Both the position numbers and the translations under genes were made by a program. Under the pieces are notes generated by a model. The model was not told the DNA's origin. It searched no databases and saw nothing but the letters and a program-made list of their open reading frames with translations. This document shows, in pieces, positions 16,749 through 24,989 of a stretch of 45,190 nt of DNA. The DNA lies in NCBI GenBank assembly GCA_009928855.1, contig SABV01000002.1, forward strand, positions 1-45,190, given 5' to 3'. This stretch comes from Erysipelotrichia bacterium. Its GTDB lineage: Bacteria; Muiribacteriota; Ozemobacteria; Ozemobacterales; Ozemobacteraceae. Each line of letters opens with the position of its first letter. The stretch's first letter is position 1.

Positions 16749-18422
16749 TTAGAGTTTTTCCTGGTATAATTTTACTTTAAATTCTGTTTTCAGTTCTTCA
16801 ATGAATTTCACAAAAGCTTCCTTCTGTTTTTCAGGCAGAAGTTTAGCACGAATCTTGTCTTTGGCATCGTCGAGTTTCTGAGTACCGGCTGGCTGACGTT
16901 CGTCAACTCTTACGATATGGTAACCAAAATTAGTTTTAACTGGGCCAACTACCTTGCCGACTTCAGCAGTTTTGCAGGCCTGATCAAATTCTGGAACCAT
17001 CTGACCTTCACCAAACATACCCAGATCGCCACCAGATTTGCCTGATGGGCAAGTTGACTTTGCTTTAGCCAGTTCTTCAAATTTCGCCGGTTCCTTTTCG
17101 AGGGTCGCCAGCAGATCTTTGGCTTCTGCTTCTTCTTTTACAAGAATGTGATGGGCTTTCATCTGTGCCGGCTGTGCAAAATCAGCGAGATTTTTCTGAT
17201 AATGTTCTTCAATTTCTTTATCATCAACAACAATCGAACCAATCTTTTCATCAAGCAATGCTTTAACAACAGTTCTTCTGGCAACATCCTTGATCACTTC
17301 AGGATATTTTTGAGAAAGAGCTTCAAAACTCTTTTCTGCATTTGCTGTGGCCAGATGGCGTGAGTAAAACTGTTTAAGGAAGTCGTTAAGACCTTCACCG
17401 CCAAGAATCTGCGGGCGGATAAACGGGGGTATCTGCTGAAGTTCCTGGTCAAGTTCGGCAACTTTTACTTCTTTAGCTTCTTTGCCCATAAATTTAAAAA
17501 GAACCGCATTCTTTTCTTCTTCTGTCAGAGCTTCTTTGCGAAGACTTTCGGCAGCCACCTGGTTCATTTCAAATGACATTTCTTTTTTAAGGCGCTCAAC
17601 TTCAGCTTCGTAAGCTTCCTGCTGTTTTTTATTCGTAAGGTCGCGGATAATTTGAGCAGAAACAGCACTGTATTCTTTTATGCTGCCCTCTTTTTTTTCT
17701 GTATATTTAACAAGAAGATACATATCGTCGGCCATTTTAACGGGCCCCGACACTTCATCCTGCTTAAGTGAAGAAACGGCAGAGAGAACTTCGGGTTCGA
17801 TCCGGTCCTGAGCAACAAAACCATTGTCGCCACCATCTGCCTTGAATTTATCGATAGATTCTGATTTGGCTATCTCTACAAAAGACTTGCCTGAATCAAG
17901 CTGTTTTTTAACTTCAGCGGCTTTTTCTGCGCTATTGAGAGTGATCTGAAAAATGTGATATTGAGGGGCTTCTGCAAAAGACGATTTATTTTTTTCGTAA
18001 AAATCTTTTGCTTCTTCTTCTTTTACTTCTACGGCACTGACAAGTTTCTGCATGCTTTCGGCAGCAAGTCTGGCAACTGCAGTTTCATGAAAATCGGCTT
18101 CATACTTTTCGCCTTTGTTCAAACCCTGCTGTTCAGCCTTTTTCTGGAGCACGTTAATTTCGGTAATCTGGCTCAAAAATCCTTTTTTACCTTCAGGGGT
18201 AGCAAAATGAGCTGCAGCCTGAGGGTTGGCCATGGCCAGAAAATTGGCAAGTTCTGCGTCGTACAGGGCGCGCGTTACTTTTTCATCGCCGATTTCGGCC
18301 AGAACATCATCAGGGCTGCCTTTAGCGACAACGGGTTCCTCTGCAAAACAGCTGGAAACAAACATTCCGGTAACAAAGAGAAAAATAAACAAAGCGCTCA
18401 GGCGCTGGTTCTTCAGGTGCAT
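16749..18422 (-). CDS. Exported peptidyl-prolyl cis-trans isomerase with two parvulin domains (SurA/PrsA/PpiD-like)
   Basis: A 557-residue foldase. The N-terminus (about 9-28) is a signal peptide ending in VSSC, which fits a lipobox, so it may be a lipoprotein. A SurA-N-like helical region is followed by a first parvulin-like domain at about 150-255 (YHIFQITLNSAEKA ... DGGDNGFVAQDRIEP). A helical insert follows, then a canonical parvulin domain at about 430-530 (KAHHILVKEEAEA ... SGGDLGMFGEGQMVPEF ... FGYHIVRV). The second domain keeps the hallmark residues, while the first is more divergent and may only bind substrates. It should help outer-membrane or secreted proteins fold in the periplasm. 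It lies 76 bases upstream of rny on the same strand. Confidence 0.92.
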   Translation of the reverse strand: MHLKNQRLSALFIFLFVTGMFVSSCFAEEPVVAKGSPDDVLAEIGDEKVTRALYDAELANFLAMANPQAAAHFATPEGKKGFLSQITEINVLQKKAEQQGLNKGEKYEADFHETAVARLAAESMQKLVSAVEVKEEEAKDFYEKNKSSFAEAPQYHIFQITLNSAEKAAEVKKQLDSGKSFVEIAKSESIDKFKADGGDNGFVAQDRIEPEVLSAVSSLKQDEVSGPVKMADDMYLLVKYTEKKEGSIKEYSAVSAQIIRDLTNKKQQEAYEAEVERLKKEMSFEMNQVAAESLRKEALTEEEKNAVLFKFMGKEAKEVKVAELDQELQQIPPFIRPQILGGEGLNDFLKQFYSRHLATANAEKSFEALSQKYPEVIKDVARRTVVKALLDEKIGSIVVDDKEIEEHYQKNLADFAQPAQMKAHHILVKEEAEAKDLLATLEKEPAKFEELAKAKSTCPSGKSGGDLGMFGEGQMVPEFDQACKTAEVGKVVGPVKTNFGYHIVRVDERQPAGTQKLDDAKDKIRAKLLPEKQKEAFVKFIEELKTEFKVKLYQEKL

Positions 18423-18508
18423 AATGCCTCCGCTCTAATATTTGATGAATGCGGAACGATTATAGCACTGCCTTAATTCATTTTCAATTATTCAAATCTG
18501 TCATTTTG

Positions 18509-18552
18509 AAAAAAAGCCGCCAGCCTGCAACAGCAGACTGGCGGCCTCAAAA
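18509..18552 (-). terminator. Intrinsic terminator of the FN3 lipoprotein gene
   Basis: An 8-bp GC-rich stem, GCCGCCAG (18516-18523) and CTGGCGGC (18538-18545), followed on the minus strand by seven T. It lies a few bases after the stop of the FN3 gene at 18560. Confidence 0.88.
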
Positions 18553-18559
18553 AAATCAA

Positions 18560-20512
18560 TTACTGAACTCTTACAAAAACCAGGGTGTCAAGAAACAGAG
18601 TGGCGTTACCGCCAGAACCTGCACTGATAGCCCTCAAGTCGACATCAACCCCTTCAACATCGTAATCGATCTGAATCTGACCTAACGCCAGAACAGTTCG
18701 ACCTTTATTGATAGAGCTGTAAGCAGTTATATCCTTCTCAAGCAATGTTGTAGAGAGCACGCCATTTTCTCTTATAGAAACGCGCCAGTTGCCACTTGTT
18801 TGATGAGGGAAATAATAGGCATAGACATTATAGCGGAAGGAGCCACTGTTCTTGGGGTGCGACAATGCAAAGTAACTGGAAGAGAAGATATTGCCTGCGC
18901 CATACCTGAACATGTCTCCGTCAGTACCTACAGTTGCCGGAACATACAAACCCGAACCAGCACCGGAATAATAATCTATTTTCGGGTAATCTTTTGAGGT
19001 ATAAGCCACGTAGAAATGGTTCAGACCATCATCAGTACCGCCCGGCTCATATTCCCAGTTCGGATTTTCGCCTTCAAGCATCGCAACGAACATGCCACCG
19101 GCATACGACTTAACATAGGGGCTAAGCTCGCTTTCTTTGCCAGAATTACTTACGGCAGAGATCTTGAAGAAATAAGGAATACCAAACTCCAGCTTCTGAG
19201 ATTTTTTCTCAGGATTCTGATTGAAAGAACTCGGATAACTATTGATTACATAGGCAGAAGCTTCGTTCCATTGAGGCTGCCCGGTCAACATTTTTGTGTA
19301 ACCGCCATCTGCAACCGTAGAGAAATAGACGTTGTAACTCACGGCATTTTTACTTGCATCCCATGCCAGTTTGATGCCTGATTCTGTAGCACTTGAAGAC
19401 CAGGCCTTAACATTTGCCGGAACGGCCGGAATATCAACATCTGACGACTGAGTGGTAATAGAGCTCATCTTGCTGACGTTGCCGTTTCTATCGAGAACTT
19501 TTACGGCAAACAGATTATATGAGGTTCCGTTAATGTCCTTAAAAGTCTGAGTCAGATTGGCAGAACCATTATCTTCAACAATACCGATGAGAGCAAACAG
19601 GCCATCATTCGAATTAGCACGGAAAACCAGGTAAGCATCAAGATCCAGAGTCGGATTCTGACCTGAAAAAATGTTGGAACCATCTTCGTTAACCAGTGGC
19701 TTGCTCCAGCTGATAATTGGATCAACATCGGTGCTCACAGAAAGCCCATAAGGAGAAGTCGGCACTGTATCGTCGCCCGACTTCAGCGTTACCTGAACTG
19801 GATCAGAATTTTCACTTTCGGTATAGTTTTCGTTGAAAGATCGGATTATGTAGGTATACTGCTCTGCCGAAGATTTGCTGATCGAGGTATCAACAAAACC
19901 AGGCGTATCCTGAGGAATTGAAGAAACCCACTGAACACCACCAGCACTGGTGCTGAGACCGCGATATATGTTGTATCCCTTGATGTGGCTTGACGTAACT
20001 TTGTCCCATGAGACGTAAGCAGCTCCAATAGAAGCTCTTGCCTTGATGTTTACGACTCTTGGTGGTCTTTCTTCTGCAGGCAGACCGGCACGAATCTGAA
20101 TTGCATTCGTTCTTGAGAGATCAGATTCTTTACCCTGAGTATCGAACGCAGAAATCTTATAAAAATAATACTGGTCATTCACAAGACCATTCTGCTGATC
20201 GTTATCGAGGTAAGATGGCGCAGGCTGGGTGCCTATTGTCGCGATAAGAGTAAACGGCCCCCCAGAATTGGTGGAACGATAAAGTTTATAGCCCACCAGG
20301 TCAGATTCTGTATTGGCAGACCAGCTGATAAGACAGGCTCTTTCTTTGCCGCCACCAACAATGTTCTGCGGAATATTCGGAGCTTCATAGTCTGTAAGGC
20401 CAGAGTCTTTTTTAACTCCGGTAGTACAACCAAACAGAGTGAACAGCATGAGCAGCAAGGCAACTGCCATGACATTCCGCCCAGTCTTTCTGGGCAAAAC
20501 CTTTTTCCACAT
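18560..20512 (-). CDS. Lipoprotein with multiple fibronectin type III domains
   Basis: A 650-residue lipoprotein. The signal peptide ends in a clear lipobox, LFGC, at about residues 26-29. About four FN3 domains follow, roughly at 44-140, 150-245, 250-365 and 370-480. They are recognisable by repeated W-(S/D)-x-(N/V) and Y-x(L/I/V)-Y-R strands such as VGYKLYRS and KGYNIYRG. The last 160 residues form a separate beta-rich domain around NWRVSIRENG and DVDLRAIS. It is probably a surface or periplasmic structural or adhesive protein, with no enzymatic motif seen. A GGAGATG ribosome site precedes the ATG at 20512. It is transcribed in the same direction as pgeF, 94 bases downstream of it, and has its own terminator. 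Confidence 0.85.
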   Translation of the reverse strand: MWKKVLPRKTGRNVMAVALLLMLFTLFGCTTGVKKDSGLTDYEAPNIPQNIVGGGKERACLISWSANTESDLVGYKLYRSTNSGGPFTLIATIGTQPAPSYLDNDQQNGLVNDQYYFYKISAFDTQGKESDLSRTNAIQIRAGLPAEERPPRVVNIKARASIGAAYVSWDKVTSSHIKGYNIYRGLSTSAGGVQWVSSIPQDTPGFVDTSISKSSAEQYTYIIRSFNENYTESENSDPVQVTLKSGDDTVPTSPYGLSVSTDVDPIISWSKPLVNEDGSNIFSGQNPTLDLDAYLVFRANSNDGLFALIGIVEDNGSANLTQTFKDINGTSYNLFAVKVLDRNGNVSKMSSITTQSSDVDIPAVPANVKAWSSSATESGIKLAWDASKNAVSYNVYFSTVADGGYTKMLTGQPQWNEASAYVINSYPSSFNQNPEKKSQKLEFGIPYFFKISAVSNSGKESELSPYVKSYAGGMFVAMLEGENPNWEYEPGGTDDGLNHFYVAYTSKDYPKIDYYSGAGSGLYVPATVGTDGDMFRYGAGNIFSSSYFALSHPKNSGSFRYNVYAYYFPHQTSGNWRVSIRENGVLSTTLLEKDITAYSSINKGRTVLALGQIQIDYDVEGVDVDLRAISAGSGGNATLFLDTLVFVRVQ

Positions 20513-20606
20513 AAGGCATCTCCTTTTACAGGTTCACTTGACAAGATTTCTCTTAAATCATCGTCACAGGTTCAACAACTCATTAGAGTTAAAAGAATTT
20601 TTCATT

Positions 20607-21314
20607 TCAGCTTCTGCGAACAACAAACGAAAACATGCTTCCATTCCGCTTTTTCTGTCGGCGAAACGAAAAAAATTCGTCCTGGTTGCAAAAAGTACAT
20701 AAATTTACATCGGCAATATTGTCATTCTTCAGACCGGCTTTGACGAGCTGAAACCGGTTGAGCGCGCGCAAATCGAGGTGCCACTTATTCTTTTTCACAA
20801 AAAACTGCCGATAATCGGGGTCGGCCGCCACAAATTCATCATAGACCTCATCGCCCATTTCGAGGCAGCACTGATTAATACAGGGCCCGATCAAGGCTTT
20901 AAGCCCAGCCGCTTCGATTTTATAGTTAGAGGAAAAAGCCTCGACAGCCTTCTGCGCGATATTCAGATGCGTACTGCGCCAGCCGGCATGTATGGCAGCA
21001 CATGCCTGATCATTAAATATGAGCAGCGGCAGACAATCTGCAGAAAATACGCCGATTGGACGATTGAAACAGTCGGTTATCAAGCCATCAGCTTCTCCGG
21101 CACAAAATTCTGATGAGTTTTTTTTAACCTGCAGAACATCATTGCGATGAACCTGATTCGCATAAACGGGCAACGACAAAGCATATCGCCCAACTACCGG
21201 CAGCTCTTTCCACACAGAGGCAGCCTTCTCGTCAGCCATGGTATACAAAGAGAGATCACCGTCTGATGCATCTGAAAAAGCCGCCAGAATATTGCCCGCT
21301 TCTATAATTTTCAT
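20607..21314 (-). CDS. pgeF: Peptidoglycan editing factor PgeF (laccase-domain/YfiH/YlmD family)
   Basis: A 235-residue Cu/Zn 'multicopper polyphenol oxidase'-type protein. Family members remove wrongly incorporated amino acids from peptidoglycan precursors and can also show purine-nucleoside activity. The metal-site residues are present: His56 (NQVHRND), Cys94 (SADCLPLL) and His109 (AIHAGWRST). ADGLITD, IGPCINQCC and the C-terminal CTFCNQDEFFSFRR are further family signatures. The length is typical. The start is 6 bases after the stop of the exported TPR gene, so they form an operon and translation is probably coupled. Confidence 0.95.
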   Translation of the reverse strand: MKIIEAGNILAAFSDASDGDLSLYTMADEKAASVWKELPVVGRYALSLPVYANQVHRNDVLQVKKNSSEFCAGEADGLITDCFNRPIGVFSADCLPLLIFNDQACAAIHAGWRSTHLNIAQKAVEAFSSNYKIEAAGLKALIGPCINQCCLEMGDEVYDEFVAADPDYRQFFVKKNKWHLDLRALNRFQLVKAGLKNDNIADVNLCTFCNQDEFFSFRRQKKRNGSMFSFVVRRS

Positions 21315-21320
21315 GATAAA

Positions 21321-22982
21321 TCAATATTCAGAAGACAGCGAAGCCATCATTTTTTCGGCAAGCTCATCAACGGCATCTCGTCTGGTAGAAACTTCGCGCA
21401 CCATTTTAAGAGTCCTGAGAGCATCTTCGGGGCGACCCTTTCTGGCGTAAAGAGAGGCAAGAACGACATAGGCTTCTTTGAGAGTTCTGTTTAAAGCAAT
21501 CGCCTTTTTACTCTGTTCGTAAGCGTCCTGATAGCGGCCCTGATTGTAATAGAGCAATGCCAGGTCTTTATGAACCTCAGCGTTTTCAGGGTCGAGGCTC
21601 AAGGCCTTGTTAAATTCTATTTCAGACATTTGATACTGACCTGATCTGAAAAAATCTTTACCCATATCCCTGTGGGTGCCTGCTTTTTGCTCATTCTTTT
21701 CTTCCATCTGTTTTCTGACACGCAAAAGAAGATTTCGCGACTGCCTTGCAACCATAGAAGTCTCTGGTGCCGTATTGATTATTGCAGACAACTCATTTTC
21801 TGCTTCAGAAACCAGCCCGCGATCGAGATAAGATTTACTGAGGGAATATTTTCTTTCGAGTTCTCGCTCTTGGCTGACGCTTATCTGCCTTGGCGATGTT
21901 TGCATATAAGCAGATGAGGCAGAATAAGAAGAGGCCAGAGTGCTGGTTTCTCTTTCATTTCTGGCTGCAACACTCTCAACCTTGCTGCGAACCGGTTCCA
22001 TCTGAAAACTTGAAAAAGACGAGGCTCTCGGAGCAGCAGCAATAATCGGTTCTTCAACTGCCGCACTTACCGGGGTAAAACTGGTATTTGCATCGCCCTG
22101 AGCAGAAGCCACGTTATACTGGGCGCTTAAACCACCGGTGCGACCTTTTCTCTCAAGAAATTCCTGAAGTTTTGAACTTCCCTGCATTTTTTTGACATTG
22201 CTGAAGTAATACTGTTTAGATTCTCTGGTGAGCTGTTTAACTTTTCGCTCGAGATGTTTTTTTATCGGATCAGCTTCAGCAACCTTGGTAAGGGCCTGGC
22301 GATATGTGTGCAAAGCCTTTACATCGTCGTTCAATTTTTCATAACAGTCTGCTAACGGAATATAAGCCTTCAAATATGAAGAATTGATCTGAATGGCATT
22401 CCGAAAATGTGATGCCGCAACAACAAAGTTACTCGCCGAGAATTCGACCAGCCCCAGATTGAAGTGCGACTTGAAAGAAGCCGGATCTAACCTGATCGCA
22501 ACATTAAAATGCTCAGAAGCCTCATTGTGTCTGCCGGCTTTATAAAGCGCCCAGCCAAGAGAGTCCTGGAAACTTGCTGAATTAGGCTGCAATTCCACAG
22601 CTTTCTGGCAGAGAGCGACAGCTTTTTCTGCTTCAGAGCCTGATGTTGCAAGCAGATACCCCAGATTATTGAGCGCCGAAGGGTAATTGGGTTTTAAATT
22701 CAAAGCTCTTTCGTAGGCGCGGGCGGCATTACGAAGATCACCGGTTCTTTCAAAAGCAAAACCGAGATTGTGAAAAGCTTCAGCAATATCAGGGCGCAAT
22801 TTTACGGCCCTGGTTAAATCGCTGACGGCCTCAACATAGTTTTTTTCCTGTAATTTGCCGGTTCCTCTGACATAAAGCTTCATTCCTTCATCCTGATAAG
22901 ATGGCAAAGCATCGAATGAAAGTGAAAAAGCAGGAAAAGTCAGAAAAAGCACCAAAAACCCGGTAAAGACGAGCCTTTTCAT
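21321..22982 (-). CDS. Exported TPR-repeat protein
   Basis: A 553-residue protein. A signal peptide lies at residues 1-20 (MKRLVFTGFLVLFLTFPAFS). At least six consecutive TPR units cover about 38-245 (for example AEAFHNLGFAFERTGDLRNA and PSALNNLGYLL). A Ser/Ala-rich linker runs from about 280 to 380, and four more TPR-like units from about 385 to 540. Such proteins are periplasmic scaffolds for protein complexes, and no enzymatic residue is visible. A strong AGGAGG lies before the ATG at 22982. pgeF follows after 6 bases. Confidence 0.88.
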   Translation of the reverse strand: MKRLVFTGFLVLFLTFPAFSLSFDALPSYQDEGMKLYVRGTGKLQEKNYVEAVSDLTRAVKLRPDIAEAFHNLGFAFERTGDLRNAARAYERALNLKPNYPSALNNLGYLLATSGSEAEKAVALCQKAVELQPNSASFQDSLGWALYKAGRHNEASEHFNVAIRLDPASFKSHFNLGLVEFSASNFVVAASHFRNAIQINSSYLKAYIPLADCYEKLNDDVKALHTYRQALTKVAEADPIKKHLERKVKQLTRESKQYYFSNVKKMQGSSKLQEFLERKGRTGGLSAQYNVASAQGDANTSFTPVSAAVEEPIIAAAPRASSFSSFQMEPVRSKVESVAARNERETSTLASSYSASSAYMQTSPRQISVSQERELERKYSLSKSYLDRGLVSEAENELSAIINTAPETSMVARQSRNLLLRVRKQMEEKNEQKAGTHRDMGKDFFRSGQYQMSEIEFNKALSLDPENAEVHKDLALLYYNQGRYQDAYEQSKKAIALNRTLKEAYVVLASLYARKGRPEDALRTLKMVREVSTRRDAVDELAEKMMASLSSEY

Positions 22983-23081
22983 GAGTTGCCTCCTGTAAAT
23001 TGCCGATATTTTATAATTTTTTCCCTATGGTTATCGGCAATAAAAGAGCAAACTCGTAACTTTTTTTCCCACACTACAAAT

Positions 23082-23110
23082 TTGCAGGAAACTGCTATTA
23101 AGTGTATTCT
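23082..23110 (+). promoter_or_regulatory. Predicted promoter of pyk
   Basis: TTGCAG (23082-23087) and TATTCT (23105-23110) are separated by 17 bases. Transcription would begin near 23117, leaving a leader of about 38 bases with GGGGG shortly before the pyk start. The rest of the 172-base gap between the divergent genes shows nothing else I can name. Confidence 0.5.
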
Positions 23111-23154
23111 AGCTGAGTTATTTTTGACTTAAGCTTGCAGGGGGATCTAAGACG

Positions 23155-24576
23155 ATGAAAAAAACCAAAATAGTTGCCACGCTTGGCCCAGCCTCATCTT
23201 CGCCGGAGATGGTCGAACAGCTTATCATTGCAGGCGCCAACGTTTTCAGACTGAATTTTTCTCATGGCACTCACGACACTCATCGTGCCACGATTGAAGC
23301 TATACGCCAAGCAGAAGCAAAGACAGGCACTCATATAGGTATTCTTGGCGATTTATGCGGTCCCAAAATAAGAATTGGTAAATTCGCCAACGGTCCTATC
23401 GAACTTACAGCCGGTGAAACATTTTTTCTCAGCGAAAATCCCGATGAGCCTGGCACCCAAAGTGGCATTGGGACTTCATACCCATATTTAACCAAAGATT
23501 TGAAGCCGGGCAACATAGTTCTGCTTGACGATGGCAACCTGAGCTTTGAAGTATTGAACATTCAAAAGGATCGAGTTTTTTTCAGAGTTCTGGAAGGCGG
23601 CATTTTGAAGGATAAAAAAGGCCTGAATATGCCCGGAGTATCTCTAAGCATAGAAACGATAACAGAAAAAGACAAATACGACCTCAACTTCATGCTTGAG
23701 CACGATCTCGACTTTGTTGCCCTCAGCTTTGTCAGAAAAGGCGAAGACGTTCTAGAACTCAAAAGATTGATAGGAAATGCCAATCTTCGCGTAATTGCCA
23801 AAATAGAAAAACCTGAAGCACTGAATGAGCTCGAAAATATTCTCGACCATTGCGAAGGAGTAATGATCGCCCGGGGAGATCTCGGCGTAGAAGTGCCGAT
23901 TCAGCAGGTTCCCGGCATACAGAATCACATATTGCAGCGTTGTGGCAGACGCGGCAAATCAGTAATAACTGCAACCCAGATGCTCGAATCGATGATCGAA
24001 AATCAGCGACCCACCAGAGCAGAAACCACCGATGTATTTAACGCTATTGCAGCCGGATCAGATGCTGTGATGCTGTCAGGTGAAACGGCTGCGGGCAAAT
24101 ACCCGGTAGAAGCGGTAAAAATGATGGCTGCAATAGCCATCGAAGCCGAAAAACAGACACAAAACACTCACGACCGTCTTAACAACCTGCTTCCAGAAGT
24201 GGGTCGAGAAATAGAAGAAGTGTTGGCGCACTCGGCATGCGAAGCGGCACTTGATGTTTCAGCCAGAGCCATAGTGCCATTCACTCACAGCGGCAATACT
24301 GCCCTGCATATTTCCAAATATCACCCGCCGACTCCGGTTTTTGCGCTCACTCCCCTGCTGTCAACATGCCGCCGACTATCTTTGAGCTGGGGAGTCAAAC
24401 CGATTCTTGTGAACGATATACGCAACACCGATGAAATGATTGAGATGGCCGAAAAAACCCTCAAAAAAGCAGAAATAGCCCAATCAGGCGATGTTATAGT
24501 CATTGTGGCAGGTGTGCCACTGGGCGTTAAAGGCAACACCAATCTAATGAAACTGCACCGGGTAAAACAAGGCTGA
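23155..24576 (+). CDS. pyk: Pyruvate kinase
   Basis: A 473-residue glycolytic enzyme converting phosphoenolpyruvate and ADP to pyruvate and ATP. Signatures are KKTKIVATLGPASS at the start, RLNFSHGTH, GDLCGPKIRIG, the catalytic-Lys region IAKIEKPEALN, MIARGDLGVEVP, and KSVITATQMLESMI. The C-terminal allosteric domain is complete. A GGGGGATC ribosome site precedes the ATG at 23155. It has its own predicted promoter and is convergent with the cysteine-cluster gene (15 bases between the stops). It supplies the glycolytic end step that would meet the acyl-CoA/acyl-phosphate chemistry of the microcompartment locus, although there is no direct genetic link. Confidence 0.97.
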   Translation: MKKTKIVATLGPASSSPEMVEQLIIAGANVFRLNFSHGTHDTHRATIEAIRQAEAKTGTHIGILGDLCGPKIRIGKFANGPIELTAGETFFLSENPDEPGTQSGIGTSYPYLTKDLKPGNIVLLDDGNLSFEVLNIQKDRVFFRVLEGGILKDKKGLNMPGVSLSIETITEKDKYDLNFMLEHDLDFVALSFVRKGEDVLELKRLIGNANLRVIAKIEKPEALNELENILDHCEGVMIARGDLGVEVPIQQVPGIQNHILQRCGRRGKSVITATQMLESMIENQRPTRAETTDVFNAIAAGSDAVMLSGETAAGKYPVEAVKMMAAIAIEAEKQTQNTHDRLNNLLPEVGREIEEVLAHSACEAALDVSARAIVPFTHSGNTALHISKYHPPTPVFALTPLLSTCRRLSLSWGVKPILVNDIRNTDEMIEMAEKTLKKAEIAQSGDVIVIVAGVPLGVKGNTNLMKLHRVKQG

Positions 24577-24591
24577 AAAAACGGAAAACAA

Positions 24592-24903
24592 TTATTCGTC
24601 CACGTCGTCTACAAAATAATAACCGCACTTTTCAACAGTATGCGGAAACATGTCTTCTTCGTTAAAGGGATAGGTTTTGCATACATCTGGTTTTGTCTCA
24701 TGAATTCGGCAAAGTAATTTGCCTTCCTGCTCAAAAAGAAATGGGCAAGGAAATGACGACTGACAGCACGCACCACAACCCAGACATTCGCCACGCCTTC
24801 TTTTAAGGCCGTTTTCGACAACTTCTTTTTTAAGAAGCATCAAATAACGCCTTTTTATCTGCATTTTAAAAGATGTAACAACTTTTTTATATACTTTCTG
24901 CAT
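24592..24903 (-). CDS. YkgJ-family cysteine-cluster protein (putative zinc- or iron-binding)
   Basis: A 103-residue protein of the YkgJ family. The conserved cysteine pattern is GECLGCGACC, then CPFL, then LCRIHETKPDVCKTYPF and a late EKCGYY, giving the eight or so cysteines thought to bind metal. The biochemical role of the family is not settled. The ATG at 24903 has GGAGTACGC directly upstream and gives the normal length; an in-frame ATG at 24966 lacks a ribosome site. It is 86 bases downstream of the MscS gene on the same strand. Confidence 0.85.
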   Translation of the reverse strand: MQKVYKKVVTSFKMQIKRRYLMLLKKEVVENGLKRRRGECLGCGACCQSSFPCPFLFEQEGKLLCRIHETKPDVCKTYPFNEEDMFPHTVEKCGYYFVDDVDE

Positions 24904-24989
24904 GCGTACTCCAGGTAAGGTAAAACAAGGTAATCGAATTATAATTCCAGAGAAATTACACGTCAACTATCCTGAAAACTATAAGCAAA